Shown: one piece after another, positions 17,938 through 26,615 of the stretch
Layout: every line of letters begins with the position of its first letter
Position numbering within the stretch: the first letter of the stretch is position 1
From: Flavobacterium sp. UMI-01
GTDB lineage: Bacteria; Bacteroidota; Bacteroidia; Flavobacteriales; Flavobacteriaceae
Length of the DNA stretch: 64,000 nucleotides
Reading direction: 5' to 3'
Assembly (NCBI RefSeq): GCF_019656315.1
Contig: NZ_BPLU01000003.1
Location: forward strand, 124,001 to 188,000
Made by a program: the position numbers and the translations under genes
The notes under the pieces: generated by a model
The model's database searches: none
Seen by the model: the letters and a program-made list of their open reading frames with translations, nothing else
What the model was told of the DNA's origin: nothing

Positions 17938-17975
17938 AGGAATTTGTTAGTTTGTATATTTAAAGGAAAAAGTGA

Positions 17976-18401
17976 TTAAGCGTCAATTAGAGTTTGGATG
18001 TCTAATTTAGACATCGTCATATACGCCTCGCTCACTCGTTTTGCTTTTTCAGGGTCTTTCATGAGTTCTCCTAAAATTTTGGGAACTACTTGCCAAGAAA
18101 CACCAAATGGGTCTTTGCACCAACCGCATCTACTTTCTTGACCTCCATTGCTAGTAAGTTGATGCCAATAATAGTCAAGTTCGACTTGGTCTTGGCATTC
18201 GATAACAAAGGATACTGCTTCTGATTGTTTGAAAGCAGTTCCGCCATTTAGCCCCATTAAGGTACGGCCATTGAGTTCACAATGTACCACAAGCGGACTT
18301 TCGAAAGTGATTTTCGAATTTGGAAAAATGCTACAATAAAATTCAAATGCTTCTTTGGCTTCATCAGTAAACCAAAGACAAGGATAAATTGGATTTGCCA
18401 T
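17976..18401 (-). CDS. VOC family protein (PhnB/glyoxalase-like)
   Basis: 141 residues. The start is placed at MANPIYPCLWF (18401); an upstream TTG at 18407 would add two residues. The pattern PCLWFTDEAKEAFEFYCSIF, later LNGGTAFKQSEAVSFVIEC, and GQESRCGWCKDPFGVSWQVVP is characteristic of the PhnB-like branch of the vicinal oxygen chelate superfamily, often labelled 3-demethylubiquinone-9 3-methyltransferase without proof. The metal-binding site is unclear. It belongs to the minus-strand run of small genes. Confidence 0.85.
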   Translation of the reverse strand: MANPIYPCLWFTDEAKEAFEFYCSIFPNSKITFESPLVVHCELNGRTLMGLNGGTAFKQSEAVSFVIECQDQVELDYYWHQLTSNGGQESRCGWCKDPFGVSWQVVPKILGELMKDPEKAKRVSEAYMTMSKLDIQTLIDA

Positions 18402-18418
18402 TGTCAAATAAATTAAGG

Positions 18419-18850
18419 TTAGTTTGCTGTGTTTTCAGCGTATTTTTTAAAATTATCAAGTATAGACTGCCAACCACTTTTTTGTAATTCGATAGTATTT
18501 TCAGTTTCAGCTTCAAAAGATTGAATGATATGGATGCTATTTTCCTGATGAATAAATTGAGTTGTTACTTTTCTATTATCTTCCATGGTGTAGGCTATAG
18601 CGTGATGGGGTTCAATCACATCATATTTTCCGTTAAAATCAAATCCAAAGCTTCCATCTTTGGCTTCCATTCGAAAAGAAAATGAACCACCAACTTTAAA
18701 GTCTTGGATAGCCTTAGGTGTATGCCAGTCAGGGGAAGCTGTATTCCATTGAATAATGTGTTCAGGAGTGATCCAAAAATCCCATATTTTAGTAATTGGC
18801 GCCTTAATTGTGGCTTCGATAGTAATAATGGTTTTGTTTGAATTTTGCAT
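18419..18850 (-). CDS. SRPBCC family protein (AHSA1-like)
   Basis: 143 residues with the AHSA1/START-like pattern: TIEATIKAPITKIWDFWITP, then WNTASPDWHTPKA, FKVGGSFSFRMEAKDGS and the C-terminal GWQSILDNFKKYAEN helix. These hydrophobic-pocket proteins bind small ligands or assist chaperones. It is the first gene of the small-gene run and is divergent from the AraC-type regulator, whose product may control the run. Confidence 0.87.
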   Translation of the reverse strand: MQNSNKTIITIEATIKAPITKIWDFWITPEHIIQWNTASPDWHTPKAIQDFKVGGSFSFRMEAKDGSFGFDFNGKYDVIEPHHAIAYTMEDNRKVTTQFIHQENSIHIIQSFEAETENTIELQKSGWQSILDNFKKYAENTAN

Positions 18851-18986
18851 GCTGTTGAAGATTTAAGGGTTTGTTATACAAATATCTAACAGTTTTTACT
18901 TTTTTTAATTGTGTGGTGATGACAACTTTGGGGGGTAATTACGACAGATTTTAGTATCTTTAGCGTTCTATTTTTCTCTATAAATC

Positions 18987-19964
18987 ATGAAAAAAATTAC
19001 AGTTTTAGTTCCCGAAAATGCCGTAATTGAAGCAATCAGTCCTGCTTATAGGTTGTTCAAGACGGCTAATGAATTTTTGGAAAACAGTGGTAAAAAACCA
19101 TTGTTTATTGTAGAATATGTAGGCTTACATAATCAAGTTATTACCAATGATGGTGAATATATTGTAAAAACGCATCGCTTGATTCACGAAGTAACTCAAA
19201 CAGATGTGGTTATTATTCCCGCTATTTATGGAGCGATAAACGATGCAATTGTTGCGAATCAAGAAGCAATTGCATGGATAAAAAAAATGTATGCCAATGG
19301 GAGCGAAGTCGCTAGCTTGTGTATAGGGGCATTTTTACTAGCCGAGACAGGATTAGTCAACGGAAAAAAATGTTCTACCCATTGGGCTTACTATAATACG
19401 TTTCGTGAAAAATACCCTGAAGTTGAAATTGTAGATGGGGCAGTAATAACGGATGAAGGGACAATTTATTCAAGTGGTGGGGCTAATTCATTGTGGAATT
19501 TATTGTTTTATTTATTGGAAAAATATGCGGATAGGGAAACGGCTGTGCTAGCGTCTAAATTTTTTGCTATTGATATTGATCGTAGCAGTCAAGCTGCATT
19601 TGCTTTGTTTGTGGGACAAAAAGAACATGATGATATTGAAATTCAAAAAGCACAAGAACACATTGAAGCCAATTATCATGATAAAATGACGATTGATGAG
19701 TTAGCTACTATTTTTAAGATTGGACGGCGCACCTTTGAAAGACGTTTTAAGGCAGCCACTAACAATACCATCATCGAATATATTCAAAGAGTCAAAGTAG
19801 AGGCTGCGAAGCGAAGTTTTGAAAATAGCAGAAAAAATATCAGCGAAGTGATGTATGCTGTAGGGTATTCCGACACAAAGGCTTTTAGAGATTTATTTAA
19901 AAAAGTAACCGGATTAACTCCAATTGAATACCGCAATAAATACAATAAAACAGCAATTAGTTAA
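18987..19964 (+). CDS. GlxA-family transcriptional regulator (DJ-1/PfpI + AraC HTH)
   Basis: 325 residues. Residues 1-175 form a DJ-1/PfpI-like domain with the nucleophile-elbow Cys112 in ASLCIGAFLLAETG. Residues about 220-320 form two AraC-type helix-turn-helix motifs (MTIDELATIFKIGRRTFERR, then ISEVMYAVGYSDTKAFRDLF). Such regulators usually activate nearby genes in response to a small molecule bound by the first domain. The SRPBCC/VOC/DoxX/DUF1801 run diverges from it, which makes that run a plausible target. The signal is unknown. Confidence 0.88.
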   Translation: MKKITVLVPENAVIEAISPAYRLFKTANEFLENSGKKPLFIVEYVGLHNQVITNDGEYIVKTHRLIHEVTQTDVVIIPAIYGAINDAIVANQEAIAWIKKMYANGSEVASLCIGAFLLAETGLVNGKKCSTHWAYYNTFREKYPEVEIVDGAVITDEGTIYSSGGANSLWNLLFYLLEKYADRETAVLASKFFAIDIDRSSQAAFALFVGQKEHDDIEIQKAQEHIEANYHDKMTIDELATIFKIGRRTFERRFKAATNNTIIEYIQRVKVEAAKRSFENSRKNISEVMYAVGYSDTKAFRDLFKKVTGLTPIEYRNKYNKTAIS

Positions 19965-19988
19965 TTAAGCTTGATTGCTCGCTTGGGA

Positions 19989-20978
19989 TTATAGTTTTTC
20001 AAAGTTCAAATTTTTGGATTTCCATGTTTTTCCCTTGTCACTAATAATGACATACTGGTAATCTGGAAACTTCTTTAAGAGCATTAGACCTTCTTTTTTG
20101 CCTAAAACCATGATGGATGTACTCAAACCATTGGCTTGCTCAGCACTTGGTCCTACAATAGTTACGCTACACAGCCCTGTAGAAGGATAGCCCGTTGCAG
20201 GATTGATGATGTGTGAATATCTTTTACCATCCAGAATCACATATTTTTCATAACTGCCTGAAGTAGTTATCGCTCCCTCTTCAACAGAAATTACCCCTAG
20301 CAAATCTGTAGATTGAAAAGGATTTGTTACTCCTATATTCCAAGGTTTTCCATTGGGATGTTTCCCCCATACACTCATGTCTCCAGTGGCATTGATGATC
20401 CCAGCTTGTATTCCTTTTTTAAGCATCATAGTACGACATTTATCGGTGGCATACCCTTCGCCTAATGCCCCAAAACCAATTTTCATTCCTTTATTTTTAA
20501 GGAAAATGGTCGATTGAATGGTGTCAATTTCGATATTTTGATACCCTACTTTTGCAACAGATTTTTTTACGGTCATTGCTGAAGGCATTTGGGTCATGGA
20601 GCCGTCGAATTTCCAAATTTTATCCATTGCTGCGAAACTAATATCAAAAGCCCCCTTGGTAATAGAAGATAATTTTAATGCTCTCTGAGTTAACTGTATC
20701 ACTTCGGAATCAACTTTTACAGCTTGAATTCCTGCATTTTGATTGACTTTCGAGATTTGAGAATCGGGTTTCCAGTCGGAGATAAGGTTTTCTATGCGAG
20801 CAATTTCGGTAATAATTTCATCAATATTTTCTTCGGCAGTTATAGAGTCTTTAGCGACTAGCGTAATCTCAAAACGTCCGCCCATAAGGACAGTTGATCT
20901 CTTACGAAGTGTTTGAGCTTGGCAAATAAAACCCAAGAAAATAATTAAAAATAAGGTATTGAAAAGCTTGAGTTTCAT
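19989..20978 (-). CDS. apbE: FAD:protein FMN transferase
   Basis: 329 residues, with an N-terminal hydrophobic export signal (about residues 1-22). It attaches FMN from FAD covalently to a Thr or Ser of target proteins outside the cytoplasm. The family motifs are intact: GALGEGYATDK (170-180), NATGDMSVWG (196-205), TSGSYEKY (239-246) and SHIINPATG (255-263). It is the last gene of the ankyrin / DUF2271 / PepSY-flavoreductase operon, 3 bases after the reductase gene. Its target is probably the DUF2271 protein encoded two genes upstream, which has a TGAS motif. Confidence 0.93.
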   Translation of the reverse strand: MKLKLFNTLFLIIFLGFICQAQTLRKRSTVLMGGRFEITLVAKDSITAEENIDEIITEIARIENLISDWKPDSQISKVNQNAGIQAVKVDSEVIQLTQRALKLSSITKGAFDISFAAMDKIWKFDGSMTQMPSAMTVKKSVAKVGYQNIEIDTIQSTIFLKNKGMKIGFGALGEGYATDKCRTMMLKKGIQAGIINATGDMSVWGKHPNGKPWNIGVTNPFQSTDLLGVISVEEGAITTSGSYEKYVILDGKRYSHIINPATGYPSTGLCSVTIVGPSAEQANGLSTSIMVLGKKEGLMLLKKFPDYQYVIISDKGKTWKSKNLNFEKL

Positions 20979-20981
20979 TAG

Positions 20982-23150
20982 TTAATAGCAATCTGTTAGG
21001 ATTTGACCTTTTTGTTTGTGGTGTTCTAAGGTAGTTCCTGTATTGGCTAGACAAAATTTATTTAATACTTTCTCTACATCTTGTTGCATGGTCAAGGAGC
21101 CACAAATCATAATTATGCCTTCATGCATCAGTAAATTTATAAAAAAATTGGCATCTTGTTCAATTAAGTCCATGACATAACAATGATTTTGCTCCCTAGA
21201 ATAAGCAATTTGAAAGGATTTTAGATGTTTTTTTTGCATCATTTCGGTTGCAAATTTTTGATAATGCTTTGTTGTTTCGGTTTCCATCCTGAAACCACTG
21301 TACAAGTATATCTCGGTTTTTGTTTTATTTTCTTCAATCATTCCTAAAAATGGAGCTATTCCAGTTCCGTTAGAAATGAAAGCAACTTGTGGTGTTTTTT
21401 TTGGCAAGTGAAAATTTTCATTAGAGATAATACGAGCTTTTAGGAGTTCGCCTGGATTTAGATGATACAATAATCCTGAACCCAATCCTTCAGGGTGTAA
21501 TTTCACCGATAATTGGATGTTTCCATTATGTTTCCCAATTGAATACAATCGTTCAATGTTGTCGTTGTTCGGGTAAATTGCTAACAAATCACCCGATTGA
21601 AATTTTGTTCTTTCATTAGGGCGCATCGTCAATATAAAAGTTGGATCTGTGGAGGTAATTGTAGTTTTGTCCAATACCATCATCTTTTGTAATCCTTTTG
21701 GAGGCTGGTTGTATAATGAGGGAGTGGTAGCCAATGCTATTTGGGTTTTATCAGACCATAATCGAACCCAATTGACAAATGCTACCGCTGATTTATCATT
21801 AACAGTTTGCAATTCCAGTAATCGACTAGCCCAAGGTTGTTTTTCGAGCAAGGCATCCAATTGACGTGCAAAACCACAAAAATCAGGATAGGCATAGGAA
21901 CCAAAACCAATCACCGTAAAGTTGACGTTGTTTTTTTGACCTATTTTGGACAGCATCCCACTAAATTTACTGGCATTATGAGTAGCTTCACCTAAACCGT
22001 AGGTAGCAGCAAAAACAAGTAAATGTTCCGCTTTAGGATAAACTTGATAGGCGTTTAATTCGGATATAAAAGCTTTATGGCCTTGGGCGATTAATTGTTT
22101 TTGGATGGCAATTGCAAACCGAAACGTACTTCCGTTTTCAGAACCTACAAGCAATATAAAGGTACTTTCGTCAGCGCTATATTTGTTTTTGATGCGGTTT
22201 TCTCTCCTTTTAAAAGTCATAGCGAAACCCGAATAAATAAAGTACAGCAATCCAAAACAGGTCAAAATAAGAACTAAGGCCCATAGAACATTAGTTCTTC
22301 CGGTGTGAATGTCTAAACTCAAGGTTTGGATAGCTGTGGTTATTGGAAACAGAACTTCGTTGCTAATTTTATTAGTGTATTGGTTGACTTCAATTTTTCG
22401 ATCTTTCAATTCAAAAATGAAATAATCTTCTTCATCATCAGAGAAAGGAAATTCTATTTTTTTAACCTGAGCTAGAGATATTTTTTTTAAATCAAAAGTG
22501 GCAGTTGTTGGAGTATTACTTTCATTAGGTTCGAATGACTCAAAAAGAGCCGTTTTTTCTAATGTCAAATAGACACCAGTAAGCGCGATGAGTACTAACG
22601 GAACCAAGGCAATACGCCCTAGGAATACATGGTAATATTGGGCTAAATAGTCTTTTACAATTTTATTAAAAAAATAACGCCAACTTTTTTGTCTTTTTAA
22701 TAAAAGTGCTAGGCCTGAAATAGAGATGATCACTAATAAAAAAGAAATAAAACCCACAAAAAAACGTCCCGCTTCATGTAAAAATAATGAACGATGTAAA
22801 GCAGTTGTCCATTGGATAAAATCACTTTTCTTTTGTGGTTTTCCTAAAATTTTTCCAGTTTGCGGATCAATGTAGGCGTTCACATCATTCCCATCATTAT
22901 CGATGCCTTGCAAGGTTACAAATTGCCTGTGGTCAATACGAAGTTCTGTGATTTCAGTATAGTTTTTTTGTAAGACAGGAAGGGCTTCAGCAAGTGAAAT
23001 AGTCTCTAGATTTTGAACTTGGTAAGCAGGTATTTTCTCCTGTATCGCATCTACTCCCAAAATAATTCCAGTAAGAGCTGCAAAAATTAAAAATAAAGAA
23101 GAAAACACCGCTAATGCCAAGTGTGTGTAACGCCAAAAAGAAAGTGTCAT
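20982..23150 (-). CDS. PepSY-domain membrane flavoreductase (flavodoxin + FNR fusion)
   Basis: 722 residues. The N-terminal half has four membrane segments (about 9-33, 131-151, 178-197 and 288-311) with PepSY-type periplasmic loops and His residues (10, 119, 125, 174, 282) that could bind haem. The C-terminal half is cytoplasmic: a flavodoxin-like domain (331-465; GSENGSTFRFA) and an FNR-like FAD/NADPH domain (500-722; RLYSIG 534-539, NGTGIAP 594-600). It resembles the alpha subunit of sulfite reductase fused to a membrane module. It should carry electrons from NADPH through FAD and FMN across the membrane. The likely acceptor is the neighbouring DUF2271 protein. Confidence 0.88.
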   Translation of the reverse strand: MTLSFWRYTHLALAVFSSLFLIFAALTGIILGVDAIQEKIPAYQVQNLETISLAEALPVLQKNYTEITELRIDHRQFVTLQGIDNDGNDVNAYIDPQTGKILGKPQKKSDFIQWTTALHRSLFLHEAGRFFVGFISFLLVIISISGLALLLKRQKSWRYFFNKIVKDYLAQYYHVFLGRIALVPLVLIALTGVYLTLEKTALFESFEPNESNTPTTATFDLKKISLAQVKKIEFPFSDDEEDYFIFELKDRKIEVNQYTNKISNEVLFPITTAIQTLSLDIHTGRTNVLWALVLILTCFGLLYFIYSGFAMTFKRRENRIKNKYSADESTFILLVGSENGSTFRFAIAIQKQLIAQGHKAFISELNAYQVYPKAEHLLVFAATYGLGEATHNASKFSGMLSKIGQKNNVNFTVIGFGSYAYPDFCGFARQLDALLEKQPWASRLLELQTVNDKSAVAFVNWVRLWSDKTQIALATTPSLYNQPPKGLQKMMVLDKTTITSTDPTFILTMRPNERTKFQSGDLLAIYPNNDNIERLYSIGKHNGNIQLSVKLHPEGLGSGLLYHLNPGELLKARIISNENFHLPKKTPQVAFISNGTGIAPFLGMIEENKTKTEIYLYSGFRMETETTKHYQKFATEMMQKKHLKSFQIAYSREQNHCYVMDLIEQDANFFINLLMHEGIIMICGSLTMQQDVEKVLNKFCLANTGTTLEHHKQKGQILTDCY

Positions 23151-23157
23151 CTATAGT

Positions 23158-23640
23158 TTATTGAATTTTACTAAAACGAACATATCTTATATATCCTTTT
23201 CCTTCTGTTTTTTCAGCAATGCCTGCAGTGGTAAGAGGTACCTCTACGTCAATGGTATGGTATTTTTGATCTTCTACTGCCGATTCAAATCGCAATTTAT
23301 AACCACTGTTGAATTTAGAATCGTCTATTTCTAAGGTAGTGGTACTACGGTCTCCACCTGTAACTGAAGCTCCTGTTATAGCACTTATGTTGGATGGTTT
23401 TTTAGCATAAAATTTATGCCATTCTTTTAATGTTTTGTACCATTTTTTATCATCACCCATCACGTAAAGGGTTTTGTCGTATTCTCCTTTTGGATTGATT
23501 AATGAGACCACTACATAGGCACCTTCACCTGAATAATTCGCCATTTGTAACATGCATTTGTATTTGCTGCTTTGAGCGTTGGATTGTAATGAAAGGCATA
23601 ATAAGGCACTTACGAATGATAATTGGAATAGGGTTTTCAT
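23158..23640 (-). CDS. DUF2271 protein with a flavinylation-like motif
   Basis: 160 residues with a signal peptide (about 1-22, ending NAQS), so it is periplasmic. The segment SNISAITGASVTGGDRST (about 83-100) resembles the FMN-attachment motif of NqrC/FMN-bind domains ([ST]GA[ST]xT). In that motif the last Ser or Thr carries FMN, here Ser92. The rest is beta-rich (YKCMLQMANYSGEGAYVVVS). It follows the ankyrin gene by 4 bases and precedes the PepSY reductase by 7. The motif is seen directly; flavinylation by the ApbE encoded downstream is inferred. Confidence 0.8.
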   Translation of the reverse strand: MKTLFQLSFVSALLCLSLQSNAQSSKYKCMLQMANYSGEGAYVVVSLINPKGEYDKTLYVMGDDKKWYKTLKEWHKFYAKKPSNISAITGASVTGGDRSTTTLEIDDSKFNSGYKLRFESAVEDQKYHTIDVEVPLTTAGIAEKTEGKGYIRYVRFSKIQ

Positions 23641-23644
23641 TGTT

Positions 23645-25141
23645 TTATTTTAAAAATTCAACTGAGGTATTGTTTTTTGTTAAGGTTTCATTTTCTTTAG
23701 CCAAAGCATAAGCAGTTTCACCAAATTCAGTAGTGATGTCTTTTTTAGCGCCTAAAGATAATAGATATTTTAAAAGAGAGTCATCTTTTGCAATCATAGC
23801 GGCTTTATGCAATACAGTTAAACCATCTTGATTTTTATGGTTAATGTCAAGTTGTAAAGCAGTAATTTTTTTTAGTAAAGCCAAATCATTTTTAAGGATA
23901 GCAATATGGTACAAAGTACTTCCGTCTTTTTGGGGAGTGGTGATGTCAAAGCCTTTTTCTTGTAACAATTGTGTTTTGTTTGTAAAGGAATCTTGTTTGG
24001 CATCTATTTCCCGGCCTGTTTGAGGTTGATACGATTGGATAAGATGAAACGCAAGATTATTGCCATCTTTGTCAATTACATTCGGATTTACTCCGTTAGT
24101 GAGCAGTAAGGCAACTGCTTGGGATGTTCCAGATTTAACTGCCATTGTCAAGGCCGATTCTCCTTTTGTATTTACCGCATTCTTATTGTTTACGATAGGG
24201 AGCAATTGTTCAAGTGCAGCAGTATCACGTCCTGATGCAGCCAACATAAGAGGAGTAGTTCCTTCGTTATTCGCTTGGTTGGGGTTTACTCCTTTTTTTA
24301 AGAAGTAATTGATAATTTCATTTTGGTTAGGTTTGCGTACCAAATAATGAAGTACGGTCTCTCCCTCTTTGTTGGTAGTAGTTGGTTTTAACTTAGCCTC
24401 TTCAATTAAAAATTGAAAAACTTCCAACGTATTTGATTCTCTTCTGCTACCTTGAGCCGCCATTAAAAGTGCGTTATCAGTAGGTTTTATACCTTTTTGA
24501 ATTAATTTTTTCATTAATTCAATGTTACCTGTGCGTGCTACATAATTAACAACAGTATTGCCCTCGTTGTCCATGTCCTTTAGTGACAATCCTTTAGTGA
24601 TAAAATATTGGGTCAATTCTAAATCTTTGTCACCTGCGATGGCTAGCATCAATAGCGTTGCACCTTCTTTATTTTTTTTCTTCGGGTCTATGCCTGCTTT
24701 AAAAAAAGTTTCATACAATGCTGTGTCTTTTACGCCAGCTGATGCTGCAAATGTTAAGGGTGTGGTGCCATGGCTATCTTCTAGGTTGATGTTAGCGCCT
24801 TTGGCGATTAAATAGTTGACGATAGGTAAATTCCCTTTGTAGGACGCCCAGTGTAAATAATTTCGGTTGTCGTGAGTAGATTTGTTGACACTATTACCAG
24901 GTTGCTCTAATAGAAATTGAATCGTTGCCACAGGAGCATCGTTATTAATTGCATACACTACAGGATCAAAAGCCCTATCATTGCTTTCAGAGGGATTGTT
25001 TCCCTTTGAGATTTCGTTTTGGACCATTGAAATTTCAGTTGTAGGTTTCCAAAACGTAGGATTTAACAAACTGTTTTTTTGCTGTGCACTAGCCAGTACA
25101 CTCGTCAGCAAGCCGCAATAAATGAAGAATTTTTTGTTCAT
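23645..25141 (-). CDS. exported ankyrin-repeat protein
   Basis: 498 residues. The first 18 or so form a signal peptide (FFIYCGLLTSVLASAQQ), so the protein is exported. Residues about 60-490 are an array of at least ten ankyrin repeats (for example HGTTPLTFAASAG, KEGATLLMLAIAG, NEGTTPLMLAAS, KDGSTLYHIAILKND). It is the first gene of the operon that also encodes the DUF2271 protein, the PepSY reductase and ApbE. Ankyrin arrays bind other proteins, so it may hold or protect the redox partners, but no such function has been shown here. A good promoter lies upstream. Confidence 0.88.
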   Translation of the reverse strand: MNKKFFIYCGLLTSVLASAQQKNSLLNPTFWKPTTEISMVQNEISKGNNPSESNDRAFDPVVYAINNDAPVATIQFLLEQPGNSVNKSTHDNRNYLHWASYKGNLPIVNYLIAKGANINLEDSHGTTPLTFAASAGVKDTALYETFFKAGIDPKKKNKEGATLLMLAIAGDKDLELTQYFITKGLSLKDMDNEGNTVVNYVARTGNIELMKKLIQKGIKPTDNALLMAAQGSRRESNTLEVFQFLIEEAKLKPTTTNKEGETVLHYLVRKPNQNEIINYFLKKGVNPNQANNEGTTPLMLAASGRDTAALEQLLPIVNNKNAVNTKGESALTMAVKSGTSQAVALLLTNGVNPNVIDKDGNNLAFHLIQSYQPQTGREIDAKQDSFTNKTQLLQEKGFDITTPQKDGSTLYHIAILKNDLALLKKITALQLDINHKNQDGLTVLHKAAMIAKDDSLLKYLLSLGAKKDITTEFGETAYALAKENETLTKNNTSVEFLK

Positions 25142-25193
25142 AATTTAGGAAGTAGTGTTATCGAGTATTTATTTAGAATAAATAAAAATAATG

Positions 25194-25224
25194 CAAATGT
25201 ATGATTATTTTTGGATGCACCAAG
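25194..25224 (-). promoter_or_regulatory. promoter of the ankyrin / flavin-transfer operon
   Basis: On the minus strand, CTTG (25221-25224), a 19-base spacer and TACATTTG (25194-25201) match the Bacteroidota consensus with one change. Transcription would start near 25188, 47 bases before the ATG. Confidence 0.6.
25206..25213 (+). promoter_or_regulatory. -7 element of the VanX-like gene
   Basis: TATTTTTG fits the -7 box and overlaps the spacer of the opposing ankyrin promoter. No TTTG is seen at -33. Confidence 0.35.
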
Positions 25225-25303
25225 GTTGAGCCATAAAAAAATATCAAAAAATAAAAATGAGAACCTTTATTCTTTTTCTTTTTTTATTTTTATCAAAAAA
25301 AGC

Positions 25304-25969
25304 ATGCATAAATTTTTTCAAATAGGCTTTCTTATGACAAGTATGATTTTTTTAACGGCTTGTCATTCGAGTTTACCATTAAGTGTAAGTAGTTTAAATC
25401 CGTTTCCGCAAGTGGAGGACACAACTTTTGTAAATTTAAAAGAGTATAGTTCGGATTTTATTTATGATATGAAATATGCTACCGAGGATAATTTTTTGAA
25501 AGCAAAAGTATATGATTGTGCTTCGTGTTATTTGCGTTTAAAAACAGTTAAGGCATTAATTTTAGTCAATAAAGAATTTATGAAAAAAGGGTACCGAATC
25601 CAGCTATTTGACTGTTATAGGCCCTTGGATATTCAAAAAAAAATGTGGGCAATTGTCCCCAATCCTGAATATGTTGCCAATCCAGCTAAAGGGTCTATAC
25701 ACAATAGGGGTGGGGCTGTTGACATAACGCTAGTGGATAAAAATGGTAAAGAATTGGATATGGGAACCGCTTTTGATTTTTTTGGTCCAGAAGCCAGTCA
25801 TGGTTATGAAAAATTATCCGATGAGGTTAAAAAAAACCGACAGCTATTAAAATCAATTATGACTGCAAAGTATTTTAATTCTTTTGATTCCGAGTGGTGG
25901 CATTACAACTTAAAAACAGCGTTGAACGATAAGGTTTCAAATGAAAAATGGGAATGTAACAGCAATTAA
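25304..25969 (+). CDS. D-alanyl-D-alanine dipeptidase, VanX-like lipoprotein
   Basis: 221 residues. The start is set at MHKFFQIGF because a lipoprotein signal follows directly (lipobox LTAC, lipid Cys20); upstream codons would only add a low-complexity tail. The zinc ligands of the M15D family are present: His133 and Asp140 in SIHNRGGAVD, and His200 in EWWH, with the catalytic Glu197. FDCYRPLDIQKKMW supplies the conserved Arg. It probably cleaves D-Ala-D-Ala in the periplasm for recycling cell-wall precursors. No vanH or vanA neighbour is present, so vancomycin resistance is not implied. Confidence 0.9.
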   Translation: MHKFFQIGFLMTSMIFLTACHSSLPLSVSSLNPFPQVEDTTFVNLKEYSSDFIYDMKYATEDNFLKAKVYDCASCYLRLKTVKALILVNKEFMKKGYRIQLFDCYRPLDIQKKMWAIVPNPEYVANPAKGSIHNRGGAVDITLVDKNGKELDMGTAFDFFGPEASHGYEKLSDEVKKNRQLLKSIMTAKYFNSFDSEWWHYNLKTALNDKVSNEKWECNSN

Positions 25970-26000
25970 TTCCGTATTTCGTACATTTTACAGGTTTAAA

Positions 26001-26024
26001 AAAACACTCGAAAGAGTTTTTTTT
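26001..26024. terminator. bidirectional terminator
   Basis: ACTC-GAAA-GAGT (26006-26017) is flanked by seven A and eight T with one mismatch. It lies between two converging genes. Confidence 0.65.
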
Positions 26025-26040
26025 AGTTTGTAATTTAGTG

Positions 26041-26607
26041 CTATTCAATGCATTTAAGGTAATTCATAAAGTAAGTTTCGGGGAAATATACTTTTTGATT
26101 CATTTCTGAAGTAATTTCTTTTTTTACAACATAGTCATCTGTACTGGTGAGAAATTTAATTCGCAATAAGGTTACAGGCGAACTTTTGAGTTCTTCCATA
26201 GTACCTTTGATGAACATAAAAGTTCCAGTATTGATACGGTTGTCGTAGCCCTCGTTATTGCGTATCAAAGTGCCACAACTTTCTTTATTGATGTGTAAGA
26301 GTGTGATGATTTTTCCGTTTTGAAGTTGTAAATGCAGTTTCGAATTTTTATCAAAACATTTGGCCGAAATAAATTCTTTGCTTTTTTGAATCAATTGCAC
26401 ATTCAGTGCAGGAAAACCATTGTCAGAGGCTAAAGAACAGAAGATGTATTCGGATTTCCCAGCAAAGTTTTTTTCAGATATCAAATATTCATTCGTTAGC
26501 TTGTAAACGCCTAAAGAATCTTTAACATTGGTATTATAATTACAATCTTGTTGTGAAAAAGCAGAGAGACTAAAGGTAATTAATAAAAGAATAAATAAAT
26601 TTTTCAT
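26041..26607 (-). CDS. secreted protein of unknown function (188 residues)
   Basis: The start at 26607 gives a clean signal peptide (MKNLFILLLITFSLSAFSQQ); a start 27 bases upstream would overlap the previous gene and precede the signal. The mature protein is about 168 residues with Cys residues (DCNY, FCSLAS, KCFDKNS, SCGTLI) and an even mix of strands. I do not recognise the family. It comes 8 bases after the THUMP-like methyltransferase gene and may be the last gene of that run. Confidence 0.68.
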   Translation of the reverse strand: MKNLFILLLITFSLSAFSQQDCNYNTNVKDSLGVYKLTNEYLISEKNFAGKSEYIFCSLASDNGFPALNVQLIQKSKEFISAKCFDKNSKLHLQLQNGKIITLLHINKESCGTLIRNNEGYDNRINTGTFMFIKGTMEELKSSPVTLLRIKFLTSTDDYVVKKEITSEMNQKVYFPETYFMNYLKCIE

Positions 26608-26615
26608 ATTTTTAA

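Noticed and set aside
25304..25969. Vancomycin resistance gene.
   Set aside because: A VanX-like dipeptidase alone is common in bacteria; vanH and vanA partners are missing here.
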